Assembly: GCA_052400625.1 (NCBI GenBank)
Contig: JBQTGH010000002.1
Source: Thermophagus sp052400625
GTDB lineage: Bacteria; Bacteroidota; Bacteroidia; Bacteroidales; Marinilabiliaceae
Direction: 5' to 3' (one strand)
DNA length: 64,000 bases
Below, one piece after another: positions 8,902 to 18,032 of this stretch; position 1 is the stretch's first letter, and the number at the start of each line of letters is the position of its first letter. The position numbers were made by a program, and so were the translations under genes. A model generated the notes under the pieces. It saw only the letters and a program-made list of their open reading frames with translations, was not told where the DNA came from and did no database searches.

Positions 8902-9044
8902 AATTATTTCAATTGATATTATTCCCTAATGTTGCATTTCAATGGTTAACAAATTCAGCCTTTCGTCTCTTTCCATAAAGCCTTAAACACAGATTTAGGC
9001 TCTAATGAGAAGTAGACAGGATCTCCCTTTCTTATCGAGAAATG

Positions 9045-10295
9045 CTACAGTCCGAAAACTTCCCGAATCTGATCAACATAATCGAGCTTCTCCCAGGTAA
9101 AGAATTCCACTTCACGATTCACCTCTTTTCCGTTTTCGATAAATTTAACATTGGCCGTATAAGGCTCTCTTCCCATATGACCATATGCTGCGGTAGGGGT
9201 AAAAATAGGATTTTTCAGTCCAAGTCGTTGAATAATTTTTCCGGGGCGTAAGTCAAACAACATCTGAATTTTTTCAGCAATTTGTCCGTCACTCATCTTC
9301 ACCTTTGAAGTCCCAAAAGTATTGACGTATAATCCTACCGGCTGAGCCACTCCAATCGCATAGGCCACCTGGACGAGCACCTCATCGGCCACACCTGCCG
9401 CCACCATGTTTTTGGCTATGTGACGGGTGGCATAAGCCGCCGACCGGTCCACTTTCGAACAATCTTTTCCCGAGAAAGCGCCACCACCGTGAGCTCCTTT
9501 TCCGCCATAGGTGTCAACAATGATCTTCCGGCCGGTCAACCCGGTGTCGCCGTGCGGTCCGCCAATGACAAAGCGCCCGGTTGGATTCACATGCAGCTTA
9601 TAATCTTGAAAAAGCCTCTGAAGCTCAGGTTTCAACTTGGCCTTGACACGAGGAATCAGGATGGTTTCCACATCGTGCAAAATGGTCTTATGCATAACCT
9701 CATCACTGGCATCAAAAGGATCGTGCTGGGTAGAAACCACAATGGTGTCGACATGAATGGGGTTGTTGTGATCATCATATTCGATGGTAACCTGCGATTT
9801 GGCATCGGGACGCAGATAAGTCATTTCGTTTCCTTCACGCCGGATGGCCGCCAGCTCCTGAAGTAAAAAATGCGAGAGGTAAAGGGGAAGCGGCATAAAA
9901 TTGTCGGTATCCCGACAGGCATAGCCAAACATCATTCCCTGGTCGCCGGCGCCCTGAGTATCTTCTCCATCCCTGTCAACGCCGCGGTTGATATCATCAC
10001 TCTGTTCGTGCAAGGCAGAAATCACACCGCACGAGCCCGAATCAAACATATAATCGGCACTGGTATACCCAATTCTTTCGATGGTGTCGCGTGCCACCTG
10101 CTGCACCGCCACATAACCTTTAGTGTTAATTTCACCGCTGACTACTACCAGGCCTGTAGTAACCAGTGTTTCACAGGCCACCTTTGAGTTGGGATCCTGC
10201 CTGAGTAATTCATCCAAAACAGCATCCGAAATCTGATCGGCCACCTTATCAGGATGCCCTTCCGATACAGATTCTGAAGTAAATAGATATCCCAT
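9045..10295 (-). CDS. metK: S-adenosylmethionine synthase
   Basis: This cytosolic enzyme makes S-adenosylmethionine from methionine and ATP. Its 416 residues carry every family signature: SESVSEGHPDKVADQISDA at the N-terminus, the methionine-loop GAGDQGMMFGYA near residue 115, and GGGAFSGKDCSKVDRSAAY near residue 270, the phosphate-binding P-loop-like stretch. The length is slightly above the usual 380-400 residues. It is a single-gene unit with a clear promoter about 170 nt upstream and its own terminator. Confidence 0.98.
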   Translation of the reverse strand: MGYLFTSESVSEGHPDKVADQISDAVLDELLRQDPNSKVACETLVTTGLVVVSGEINTKGYVAVQQVARDTIERIGYTSADYMFDSGSCGVISALHEQSDDINRGVDRDGEDTQGAGDQGMMFGYACRDTDNFMPLPLYLSHFLLQELAAIRREGNEMTYLRPDAKSQVTIEYDDHNNPIHVDTIVVSTQHDPFDASDEVMHKTILHDVETILIPRVKAKLKPELQRLFQDYKLHVNPTGRFVIGGPHGDTGLTGRKIIVDTYGGKGAHGGGAFSGKDCSKVDRSAAYATRHIAKNMVAAGVADEVLVQVAYAIGVAQPVGLYVNTFGTSKVKMSDGQIAEKIQMLFDLRPGKIIQRLGLKNPIFTPTAAYGHMGREPYTANVKFIENGKEVNREVEFFTWEKLDYVDQIREVFGL

Positions 10296-10462
10296 AACAA
10301 TACGATATTACATTTATCACGATCAACACACACGGTGCGCCGGATAAATCGGATTAAACAAACAAGTTATAAGGGATGGAAAAACAATTGGCAGGCTAAA
10401 ATCGCATTTTAGCATTGTTTTATAGTGGTTGCAAGCAGCCAAATCCATCCACTTTGGATTGA

Positions 10463-10493
10463 CAAAGATAGTGGTTATTTAGAATTAATCAAA
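10463..10493 (-). promoter_or_regulatory. Bacteroidota-type promoter of metK
   Basis: On the minus strand TTTG (10493-10490), a 19-nt spacer and TATCTTTG (10470-10463) match the Bacteroidota sigma-70 consensus TTTG-N19-TAnnTTTG. It implies a metK leader of about 160 nt. That leader contains a perfect hairpin, GCTAAAAT-3 nt-ATTTTAGC, near 10397-10415. I do not recognise a known SAM riboswitch class in it. Confidence 0.65.
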
Positions 10494-11017
10494 AAAGAAG
10501 CCCCATTCTCTCTTCTCAACCCAATTACTTTCCTGAGAACTAAACTCTTCAATTCCGTACAACATCTCCTTAAAAAATACTTATTTTATTGTCGCTAAAG
10601 TATTAACTCAGAAAAAAAATTGTTTTATTTGAATTTTAAAAATTCTCCATAAATAGTATTTATTCCACTACTTTTAAAACCTTCTTCTGGAAACTCTGTC
10701 CCCATCCATCCAGACAATCCAAATGCTTGCAGTCAATGAATATCATTGACTCAAACACAGTATTTCATTTTTTATCAGTCACTTAATGGCTCTACCGTAT
10801 AATCGAAATAAATCCCCCAATCGTGTGTTTATGTTAATCCTCTAAATTATTGCTATTTTCGCAAGAATAAAATCATTGCATCCGGTGGGATCTAATCACA
10901 GCAAAACCTTTCAGAGATTAACACTCTCTTCCCCATTTTTGGGCCAACGGCTATAAAAACGAGGACATGCGGGGTGTCAGACCGAGAGCAACCAACGTCA
11001 AAAACAAACAATAGCCT
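10494..11017. other. Intergenic region between metK and the ECF sigma gene
   Basis: About 520 bp of AT-rich DNA with no gene. It should hold the plus-strand promoter of the sigma factor; TATTTTCG near 10855 is only a partial match to the -7 consensus. A more G+C-rich patch at about 10940-10990 lies just before the start codon and could be part of the leader. Nothing else recognised. Confidence 0.4.
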
Positions 11018-11605
11018 ATGATTAGTTTTTACAATGAAAAGGAACTTTTAGAAAAGCTATCATCTGGTGATAAAATGGCTTTTGGAATTCTTTACAACAC
11101 ATACTCTGAAAGGCTTTACTACTTTTCCATGCATTATCTGAATGACCGTGAGGCTTCACGTGATATTTTACAGGATGTATTTTCAGAAATTTGGGAAAAA
11201 CGGGAAAAATGCACGGAAATTAGGAATTTGTCTTCATGGCTTTTTACGATTTGCAAAAACACTTGCCTAAAAAAAATCGATCATTTAAAAGTTCAACAAA
11301 AACACAACGATCATCTCAAGGTAAGACAATTAGCTATTGTACAGAATTCCCTAAACCAGCTCGACACGTCACCAATGATTTTCGATGAGATAAATAAGAT
11401 TCTTAACCACACACTGAAAAAGCTTCCCGAAAAAACAAGAATAATATTTGAGCTCAGTCGCTTTAAAGATAAACGACATAGTGAAATTGCAGATGAACTG
11501 AACATATCTGTAAAATCTGTTGAAGCTCACATTACCAAGGCCCTTAAAGTCTTACGTATAGCACTAAAAAACTACATTCCATTTATACTGTTTCTATTCC
11601 GTTAA
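11018..11605 (+). CDS. ECF RNA polymerase sigma factor (FecI-like, Bacteroidota type)
   Basis: This 195-residue sigma factor contains region 2 (FGILYNTYSERLYYFSMHYL, then DILQDVFSEIWEKRE) and region 4 (LPEKTRIIFELSRFKD and AEELNI-type helix IADELNISVKSVEAHITKA), which binds the -35 element. A final hydrophobic stretch (YIPFILFLF) is typical of the Bacteroidota PUL-linked subfamily. It is followed 160 bp later by its FecR-like anti-sigma factor and then by SusC/SusD, the standard trans-envelope signalling arrangement. In such systems substrate binding at the SusC transporter frees the sigma factor to activate the locus. Confidence 0.93.
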   Translation: MISFYNEKELLEKLSSGDKMAFGILYNTYSERLYYFSMHYLNDREASRDILQDVFSEIWEKREKCTEIRNLSSWLFTICKNTCLKKIDHLKVQQKHNDHLKVRQLAIVQNSLNQLDTSPMIFDEINKILNHTLKKLPEKTRIIFELSRFKDKRHSEIADELNISVKSVEAHITKALKVLRIALKNYIPFILFLFR

Positions 11606-11765
11606 ATTTTCGTTTATCCCACCCACCCTTCTTTCTATTTTGTCACCCCAGCTCCCTCATAACAGGATGGTTTAAAAAAACATTCAAATATTTTTTAGTT
11701 TTTTTCAAAAATATTCTTAGGGGTAAGGGGCATAAACCGTACTTAATACTTAGAACATAATATAT

Positions 11766-12749
11766 ATGAATAAACAAAAGCTAGAAAAATTTGCCAATCA
11801 CTCTCTAACCAACAAAAAAGAGATTGAAGAAATAATGAATTGGATCGAGGCAAGTGAAACGAACCGGGAAGAATTCAACCATTTAAAAAACCGACAGGCA
11901 TATAAATACTTTTTAAATTTTGATAAAATTCAAAACAATCAACGCTCCACTATTCCTCTTTATAAAAAATTCAGGATTTATGAGATTACGAAATATGCGG
12001 CCATCCTGATACTAGTTTTTCTGATCGGTGGTGTTTTGTTCCAACCAATAAAGAACACTCTATTGGGCTATGGGGTTAAATTAAATAAGATTGTAGTGCC
12101 TTATGGGGAATCGGCTGAATTAATACTGGCCGACCAAACCCATGTTTGGCTAAATTCCGGGTCAACCCTTAAGTATCCTTCCGATTTCGGATCAGGTGCC
12201 AGAAAGGTTGAATTATCTGGCGAAGCCTTCTTTGATGTCTCCACCCGCAAAGGCAGCCCCTTCATAGTGAATACTTCTGAATTAAGGGTAAAGGTGCTTG
12301 GAACAAGCTTTAACGTTGAAGCTCTTCCCAACGCCAAAACCATAGATATCACCCTGGTAAAAGGAAGTATTTGTATAGAAAACAATGAGGGCAAAAGGAT
12401 TACCAAACTAAAACCTCATGAAAGAGCTGTTTTTAACAAAAAATCAAAAAAAATCAAAATATCATCCTCTGTTGACACCAAACTATACACCTCGTGGAAA
12501 GATGGAGTTATCTATTTTGAAGATGAATCTCTGGAAATGATTGCATCTAAAATTGAAGCCTGGTTTAATATAATAATAGTTTTTGATGATCCTTCTCTGA
12601 AAAACATCAAATATACCGGAGCCATTCTCAAGAACAAACCCATTGATCAGTTACTCGAAATTTTAAATTATACGGCGAACATCGATACGAACATGGAAAT
12701 AAAACACTTAGAACCTAATGTTGTACATATAAAAAAAAGAAGCCAATGA
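11766..12749 (+). CDS. FecR-family anti-sigma factor
   Basis: This is a 327-residue single-pass membrane protein. The cytoplasmic N-terminus (about residues 1-75) would hold the sigma factor; a transmembrane helix follows at about 80-97 (YAAILILVFLIGGVLF). The periplasmic FecR domain begins near residue 110 with VVPYGESAELILADQTHVWL and SGEAFFDVSTRKGSPFIV, both typical. The C-terminal DUF4974 domain at about 245-320 (DESLEMIASKIEAWFNI) has the STN-like fold thought to contact the N-terminal STN domain of the cognate SusC. Position between sigma and SusC supports the pairing. Confidence 0.92.
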   Translation: MNKQKLEKFANHSLTNKKEIEEIMNWIEASETNREEFNHLKNRQAYKYFLNFDKIQNNQRSTIPLYKKFRIYEITKYAAILILVFLIGGVLFQPIKNTLLGYGVKLNKIVVPYGESAELILADQTHVWLNSGSTLKYPSDFGSGARKVELSGEAFFDVSTRKGSPFIVNTSELRVKVLGTSFNVEALPNAKTIDITLVKGSICIENNEGKRITKLKPHERAVFNKKSKKIKISSSVDTKLYTSWKDGVIYFEDESLEMIASKIEAWFNIIIVFDDPSLKNIKYTGAILKNKPIDQLLEILNYTANIDTNMEIKHLEPNVVHIKKRSQ

Positions 12750-12771
12750 AAAAAAATCTATGAAAAAAGAA

Positions 12772-12826
12772 AGAGCCGGAAAAATAGTACCAGTATTTCA
12801 CCGACTCTCTGAAACTAAAACGTTTC
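12772..12826 (+). promoter_or_regulatory. Two hairpins in the FecR-susC intergenic region
   Basis: AGAGCCGG at 12772 pairs with CCGACTCT at 12801 with one mismatch, and the inner AAATA/TATTT extends the stem. A second hairpin GAAAC-6 nt-GTTTC follows at 12811-12826. They sit just before the susC start and could attenuate readthrough or be part of a separate susC leader. No T-run follows, so a simple terminator is unlikely. Confidence 0.4.
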
Positions 12827-12887
12827 AATCATTTTGAATTATTCTTCTAGTAAAAAAGAATTTATTAATCCAAAACATTACGAAGGT

Positions 12888-15800
12888 ATGAAAAAACATC
12901 GAAAAGGGGTAGCCAGCGGCTACAATAAACTACTGAAAATAATGAAACTTACGCTATTATTTATAACCATTAGTATAGGTCAGGTTTTAGCCCTTTCGAC
13001 TTATGCTCAGGATACCAAGATTAATCTAAAAATGGAGAAATCGTCTTTAAAAGTAATCCTGGATAAGATCGAAAGCGAAACCGATTATCATTTTTTCTAC
13101 AAAAGCGAAGATCTGCAAAACGAAAAAAGTTTTGATATTAATTTCCAGGATGCGACAATATTCGAGATTTTGGATGTATTATTATCCAAAATGGATCTCT
13201 CGTATAGGGTTTTCGACAAATACATTGCCATAAGCACCTACAAGTCTGATACCTTACAGAGTGGACAAAACAAAACCATCAATGGAACTGTAACCGACAA
13301 TACAGGGTTGCCCATCCCGGGCGTCTCTGTCGCCATCAAAGGAACGACCATGGGAGCCATTACGGATGTTAATGGAAATTTTTCTCTCAACATCCCACAG
13401 GATGCTGAAACTCTGGTTTTTTCTTTTATTGGAATGAAAACAATGGAAGTTTCATTAGGCCAAAAAACATCCTTCCAGATTGTTATGTCTGAAGAAATAA
13501 TCGGGTTAGATGAAGTCGTCGCCGTTGGGTATGGAATTAAGAAAAAAGTAAATGTAATTGGCGCAGTTTCTTCATTGGAAGGAGAAGAACTTACCGGAAG
13601 ACCTGTAGCCCAGACATCGGTAGCTTTACAAGGCCTTGCGCCGGGAGTAACCGTCACGCAATCTTCGGGACAACCGGGTAATGATGCAGGCGCCATCAGA
13701 ATCAGAGGGGTTGGAACATTAAACAACAATGATCCGTTGGTGCTGGTTGACGGAATGGAATATAACATCAACGATATCGACGTTAACGACATAGAATCCA
13801 TTTCTGTCCTTAAAGATGCAGCTGCTTCGTCCATTTACGGGGTTCGGGCTGCCAATGGCGTCATTCTAATAACCACCCAAAGGGGTAAAGACAAAGAGAT
13901 TAAAGTCTCTTATAATGGGTATTCCGGCGTTCAAAGACCAACTCAATTGCCGGACTTTGTTGGAGCCCAGGAATACATGAGCTTAGTCAATCTTCTCCAC
14001 ATCAATTCAGGGGGAGCCGCTATATTTTCCGGTGCCGAGATTGCCGCATACGATAATCCCAACCGCAATACAGACCTGTATCCCGATGTAAAATGGATCG
14101 ATGAAATACTCCAAGGCTCAGGATTTCAGCAGCAGCATAGCGTTAGCATAAGTGGGGGAAGTGACAATGCAAAATATAGGTTCTCATCAAACTACCTTCA
14201 ACAGAAAGGGCTTATCAAAAAGGCCAATTATGAACGTCTGACGGTACGATTGAACAGCGACGTCAATTTCAACGATCATTTTACCTTTCAGGCTGACCTG
14301 GCTGCTAAACTATCCGACAGAACCGAACCACAGGGAGATGCTGGCGGCATCTGGTTTCAATTCAATCAAGCCATAAAATCAAATCCCACCTTGCCAGTAA
14401 ACTATTCCGACGGAACATGGGGCATTTCCAGAGGAGACGGAAACCCGGTTCGTTTGCAGGAAGAAGGAGGCAACTACGATTACAAAGAGGATGCCTTCGA
14501 CGGTAACTTCAAACTCAAATACGAACTGTTGGATGGCCTGAATATAGAAGGAAATGCAATGGTGAGGTATGGCCTTTCTTTTAATTCTTTATACGAAAAA
14601 TCCCTCGCTTATACAGACTTCTTTTCCAAAACAGAAGTAATAAAAGGTACAGATAAAATTGTTAAGCAAAATTACAAGACCCTACATACAAATCTCCAGG
14701 GGTTATTAAGCTATGACAAGCAATTGGGTATTCACTCATTGGGAGTTCTTGCTGGGATATCCCGTGTAAACGACGATACAGATTATCTTTCTGCCCTCCG
14801 TAACAATGGTTCATTAGATGTTATTGATGAACTTGCAGCAGGAACCCCATCCTCTCAAGAGAATGACGGATACTCATACGGCTATAGTCTTCTATCCTAT
14901 TTCGGAAGATTGAACTACTCTTTGGACAATAAGTATTTATTCGAAGCAAACATCAGAAGAGATGGTTCCTCCAGATTCTCTGAAAATAACCGTTGGGGAG
15001 TTTTTCCGTCGTTTTCGGTTGGATGGAGAATAACCCAGGAATCATTCATGAACAATGTTGACTTCATTGATGACTTAAAAGTCAGAGCATCATGGGGCGA
15101 ATTAGGAAACCAGGAAATCGGATACTATCCCTATCAATCGGTAATGCAATTGGGATACAATTATCCTTTTGGAAGCCAATTGACATCCGGCGCCAGAATG
15201 ATTGATGCTGCCAACTCGGAAATCAGTTGGGAACGCACACAAATTACCAACTTTGGAATCGACGCCATCCTATTAAGAGGAAAAATTGATTTTGCGTTTG
15301 AATATTATGTCAAAGACACAAAGGATATACTTATTGAGATCCCCATTCCTTCAACTGTTGGACAAAATGCGCCTTATCAAAATGCGGGAAGCGTTGAAAA
15401 CAAAGGATGGGAACTGGCCTTAGGATACAAAGGAAAAATTGAAGACTTCAAATATGAAATCCAATTTAACCTATCCGATGTAAAAAACAAAATTACCGAC
15501 CTAAAAGACTCTAATTGGGAAGATCAAGATAACGACAATCGCATCCTGGCCTACCATGAAGGCTATCCCATTGGGGCTTTTTACGGCTACATCGCAGAAG
15601 GTATTTTCCAGTCACAACAGGAAATTGACAATCATGCTCAACAGCCGGGGACCATTGCACCTGGCGATTTAATGTATAAAAATATTTCGGGCGATGACGA
15701 TCAGATAAATGCAGAAGACCGCACCATTATCGGAAGCAGTATTCCCAGATATACTTATGGTCTTAACTTCTCTGCCGCGTATAAACAATTTGATTTTTCT

Positions 15801-16211
15801 GCCTTTCTTCAGGGCGTTGGGAAAGTAGATGTAAATACGGTTCAGTCAAATCGTCCCCCCATCAGTCAGGATGGAAATTTCAAAGAAATTCATAATGACA
15901 GTTGGACAGAAACCAACAAAGAGGCATCGTTTCCTAGACTTTCCTCTTATGGGCACAACTATGTATCCTCTTCTTTTTGGATAGAAAGCGGGGCTTACCT
16001 AAGGTTGAAAAACATGCAGCTGGGCTATACCCTTCCTGAAACTCTCAGTAACAAAGTTGGCATAAGCAGATGCAGACTTTACCTCGGCGGACAAAACCTG
16101 CTGACATGGTCCAAACTAAACGACTATGGTATCGACCCGGAAAACCCACAGGACAGCCGCTATTATCCTCAAGTAAAAGTCTATACAATTGGTGTTAATA
16201 TTGATTTTTAA
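12888..16211 (+). CDS. SusC/RagA-type TonB-dependent outer-membrane transporter with STN domain
   Basis: This outer-membrane beta-barrel imports oligosaccharides with energy from TonB. From the ATG at 12888 it has a signal segment (KLTLLFITISIGQVLALS), a secretin/TonB N-terminal (STN) domain at about residues 45-95 for talking to the FecR partner, a carboxypeptidase-like domain at about 130-210 (INGTVTDNTGLPIPGVSVAI), a plug with VLKDAAASSIYGVRAANGVI, and a long barrel ending in VYTIGVNIDF. About 1107 residues is normal for the family. An upstream TTG at 12834 would add 18 residues; ATG at 12888 gives the usual MKK start of such proteins. The susD gene follows within 20 bp. Confidence 0.96.
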   Translation: MKKHRKGVASGYNKLLKIMKLTLLFITISIGQVLALSTYAQDTKINLKMEKSSLKVILDKIESETDYHFFYKSEDLQNEKSFDINFQDATIFEILDVLLSKMDLSYRVFDKYIAISTYKSDTLQSGQNKTINGTVTDNTGLPIPGVSVAIKGTTMGAITDVNGNFSLNIPQDAETLVFSFIGMKTMEVSLGQKTSFQIVMSEEIIGLDEVVAVGYGIKKKVNVIGAVSSLEGEELTGRPVAQTSVALQGLAPGVTVTQSSGQPGNDAGAIRIRGVGTLNNNDPLVLVDGMEYNINDIDVNDIESISVLKDAAASSIYGVRAANGVILITTQRGKDKEIKVSYNGYSGVQRPTQLPDFVGAQEYMSLVNLLHINSGGAAIFSGAEIAAYDNPNRNTDLYPDVKWIDEILQGSGFQQQHSVSISGGSDNAKYRFSSNYLQQKGLIKKANYERLTVRLNSDVNFNDHFTFQADLAAKLSDRTEPQGDAGGIWFQFNQAIKSNPTLPVNYSDGTWGISRGDGNPVRLQEEGGNYDYKEDAFDGNFKLKYELLDGLNIEGNAMVRYGLSFNSLYEKSLAYTDFFSKTEVIKGTDKIVKQNYKTLHTNLQGLLSYDKQLGIHSLGVLAGISRVNDDTDYLSALRNNGSLDVIDELAAGTPSSQENDGYSYGYSLLSYFGRLNYSLDNKYLFEANIRRDGSSRFSENNRWGVFPSFSVGWRITQESFMNNVDFIDDLKVRASWGELGNQEIGYYPYQSVMQLGYNYPFGSQLTSGARMIDAANSEISWERTQITNFGIDAILLRGKIDFAFEYYVKDTKDILIEIPIPSTVGQNAPYQNAGSVENKGWELALGYKGKIEDFKYEIQFNLSDVKNKITDLKDSNWEDQDNDNRILAYHEGYPIGAFYGYIAEGIFQSQQEIDNHAQQPGTIAPGDLMYKNISGDDDQINAEDRTIIGSSIPRYTYGLNFSAAYKQFDFSAFLQGVGKVDVNTVQSNRPPISQDGNFKEIHNDSWTETNKEASFPRLSSYGHNYVSSSFWIESGAYLRLKNMQLGYTLPETLSNKVGISRCRLYLGGQNLLTWSKLNDYGIDPENPQDSRYYPQVKVYTIGVNIDF

Positions 16212-16230
16212 TCGAAAAAATCCAAAAGTT

Positions 16231-17808
16231 ATGAATATTAAAACTTCTATATTTTATTCCCTCTTCATCGCTTTATTGGCATTCTCCTGCAGTGAAGATT
16301 TCCTGGAAAAACAACCTACTAACGCCTTGACCAATCAAACTTATTGGGCAACTACATCCAATGCGGGAAAAGCAGTCGTAGGCTGTTATCAGTTTTTAGG
16401 TGATGACTGGTGGAAAACCTTTCTGACATGTGCAACAGATGACAGTTACGCATGGTCCAACTGGCCGTGCGACATTCTTTATGCCGGAAACGGATCTGCC
16501 ACCGCAAGTCTTGGCACATTCTCTCACTTCTGGTCTTTTTATTATCAAGCTATTGCTGCCTGCAATAATGTCATTGACAACATAGATAACGTACCCAATA
16601 TAAATCCTGATGACCGCAACAGAATGGTAGCAGAAGTAAAAGTCATTCGTGCCTATGCTTACCAACAATTAGTAGGCCTTTACGGCGATGTTCCGCTCAT
16701 TACCTCCCTGCCCAACGGCCCGGCAGAGTATAATGTGGAACGAACCAGCGCCGCCGATGTGATGGACTTTATTTCACAAGACCTTGCTTCCATAGCAGAT
16801 GATTTGCCCGAATCTTCAGAGGTTACCGAAAAAGGAAGAATTAGCAAAGGAGCGGCATTGGCATTAAAGGCCAGAATAGACCTTTACAACAAGAATTACA
16901 AAGATGCGGCCGATGCGGCTCAACAAGTAATGAAAATGACCGATGGATACATTATTGATCCCGATTATGAAAGTCTATTTAACGGGACCAATGAAGAAAG
17001 CAAAGAAATCATCCTTGCAGCCCAGTATATAGAAACCCATAAAAACGCGATTGCAACTTGGGTTGGTGGGCCTTTTGTCGGAGGATGGTCGGAAGTAGTT
17101 CCTCTTCAATCACTGGTAAATGCCTATGAATGTACAGATGGTAAAACCATAGATGAATCTGTGTTTTATGATCCTGAAAATCCATTTGAAAACAGAGATC
17201 CACGGCTAAAAATGACCATTGTGGTCCCCGGAAGTGAAGTAAACGGAAGCATCGTAGACATTACTGATCCCAATTCCCCGGACGGATTAGGCAAAAATAA
17301 TGCCTCCTACTCAGGATACTATTACAAGAAATACATACCGGCTGTAATCGATGGTGGTTGGGATGGCAATTCAACCAATGATATTATTGTTATCCGATAT
17401 GCAGAGGTTCTACTGACCTACGCCGAAGCAAAAATTGAACTGGGAGAAATTGATCAATCAGTGTTAGACGCCATCAATGAAGTTAGAGGAAGAGAATCGG
17501 TACAATTACCGGCGGTTACAACCACCAGTCAAGACGAACTTAGGACTATCTTAAGAAGAGAGAGACGCGTAGAATTCGCCATGGAAGAACATCGTTTATT
17601 TGATATCAGAAGATGGGGAATTGCGGAGGAAGTTATGCCCGGCCCTGTTTATGGCATCTTAAACTACTGGAATCCGGAAGATGAAAACTACGGAAAACAT
17701 AAACTGATTGAAGAAAGACAATTCGATCCGGAAAAAGATTATCTCTGGGCCATACCTCAAAGAGATATGGATATCAATAAAAAGCTAACTCAAAATCCGG
17801 GTTGGTAA
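16231..17808 (+). CDS. SusD/RagB-type glycan-binding lipoprotein
   Basis: This surface lipoprotein caps the SusC barrel and captures glycan. The start at 16231 gives a lipoprotein signal peptide (FIALLAFSC, then SEDFLEKQPTN, the typical SusD N-terminus); the alternative ATG at 16189 would overlap susC by 23 bp. The first part (about 25-320) holds the TPR-like helices (AEVKVIRAYAYQQLVGLYGD). The C-terminal RagB domain has YAEVLLTYAEAKIELGEID and RRERRVEFAMEEHRLFDIRRW, both hallmark stretches. Its 525 residues fit the family. It shares a transcript with susC and is followed by a strong terminator. Confidence 0.96.
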   Translation: MNIKTSIFYSLFIALLAFSCSEDFLEKQPTNALTNQTYWATTSNAGKAVVGCYQFLGDDWWKTFLTCATDDSYAWSNWPCDILYAGNGSATASLGTFSHFWSFYYQAIAACNNVIDNIDNVPNINPDDRNRMVAEVKVIRAYAYQQLVGLYGDVPLITSLPNGPAEYNVERTSAADVMDFISQDLASIADDLPESSEVTEKGRISKGAALALKARIDLYNKNYKDAADAAQQVMKMTDGYIIDPDYESLFNGTNEESKEIILAAQYIETHKNAIATWVGGPFVGGWSEVVPLQSLVNAYECTDGKTIDESVFYDPENPFENRDPRLKMTIVVPGSEVNGSIVDITDPNSPDGLGKNNASYSGYYYKKYIPAVIDGGWDGNSTNDIIVIRYAEVLLTYAEAKIELGEIDQSVLDAINEVRGRESVQLPAVTTTSQDELRTILRRERRVEFAMEEHRLFDIRRWGIAEEVMPGPVYGILNYWNPEDENYGKHKLIEERQFDPEKDYLWAIPQRDMDINKKLTQNPGW

Positions 17809-17847
17809 TCATTATTGCAGAAGGACGAATGATCTTAAGGCACTAAT

Positions 17848-17897
17848 AAAAAGCTACAGGAATCCGGAAATGAACGTAATTCCTGTAGCTTTTTCGT
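17848..17897 (+). terminator. Strong hairpin terminator after susD
   Basis: AAAAAGCTACAGGAAT pairs perfectly with ATTCCTGTAGCTTTTT around a 15-nt loop. The stem is 16 bp and ends in a T-run on the plus strand (and an A-run at its left, so it could also work on the minus strand). It separates the sigma-anti-sigma-susCD unit from the glycosidase genes. Confidence 0.85.
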
Positions 17898-18032
17898 TTC
17901 TGACACCATAGATCTTCGTCTATTTTTTACTCAAAACAAAATATCTTTTATTTGTTTTTTTATTAAGTTTGACTTTCAATAGTAAATATTTCATTCTTTT
18001 AAGACTTCCGACAAACCACAGACTGAACAGTT

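Noticed and set aside
10296..10462. Known SAM riboswitch upstream of metK
   Set aside because: I could not match the conserved cores of the SAM-I, SAM-II or SAM-III classes; only a simple hairpin is visible.
12834..12887. TTG start that would lengthen SusC
   Set aside because: The ATG at 12888 gives the usual lysine-rich start and signal segment of STN-type SusC proteins.
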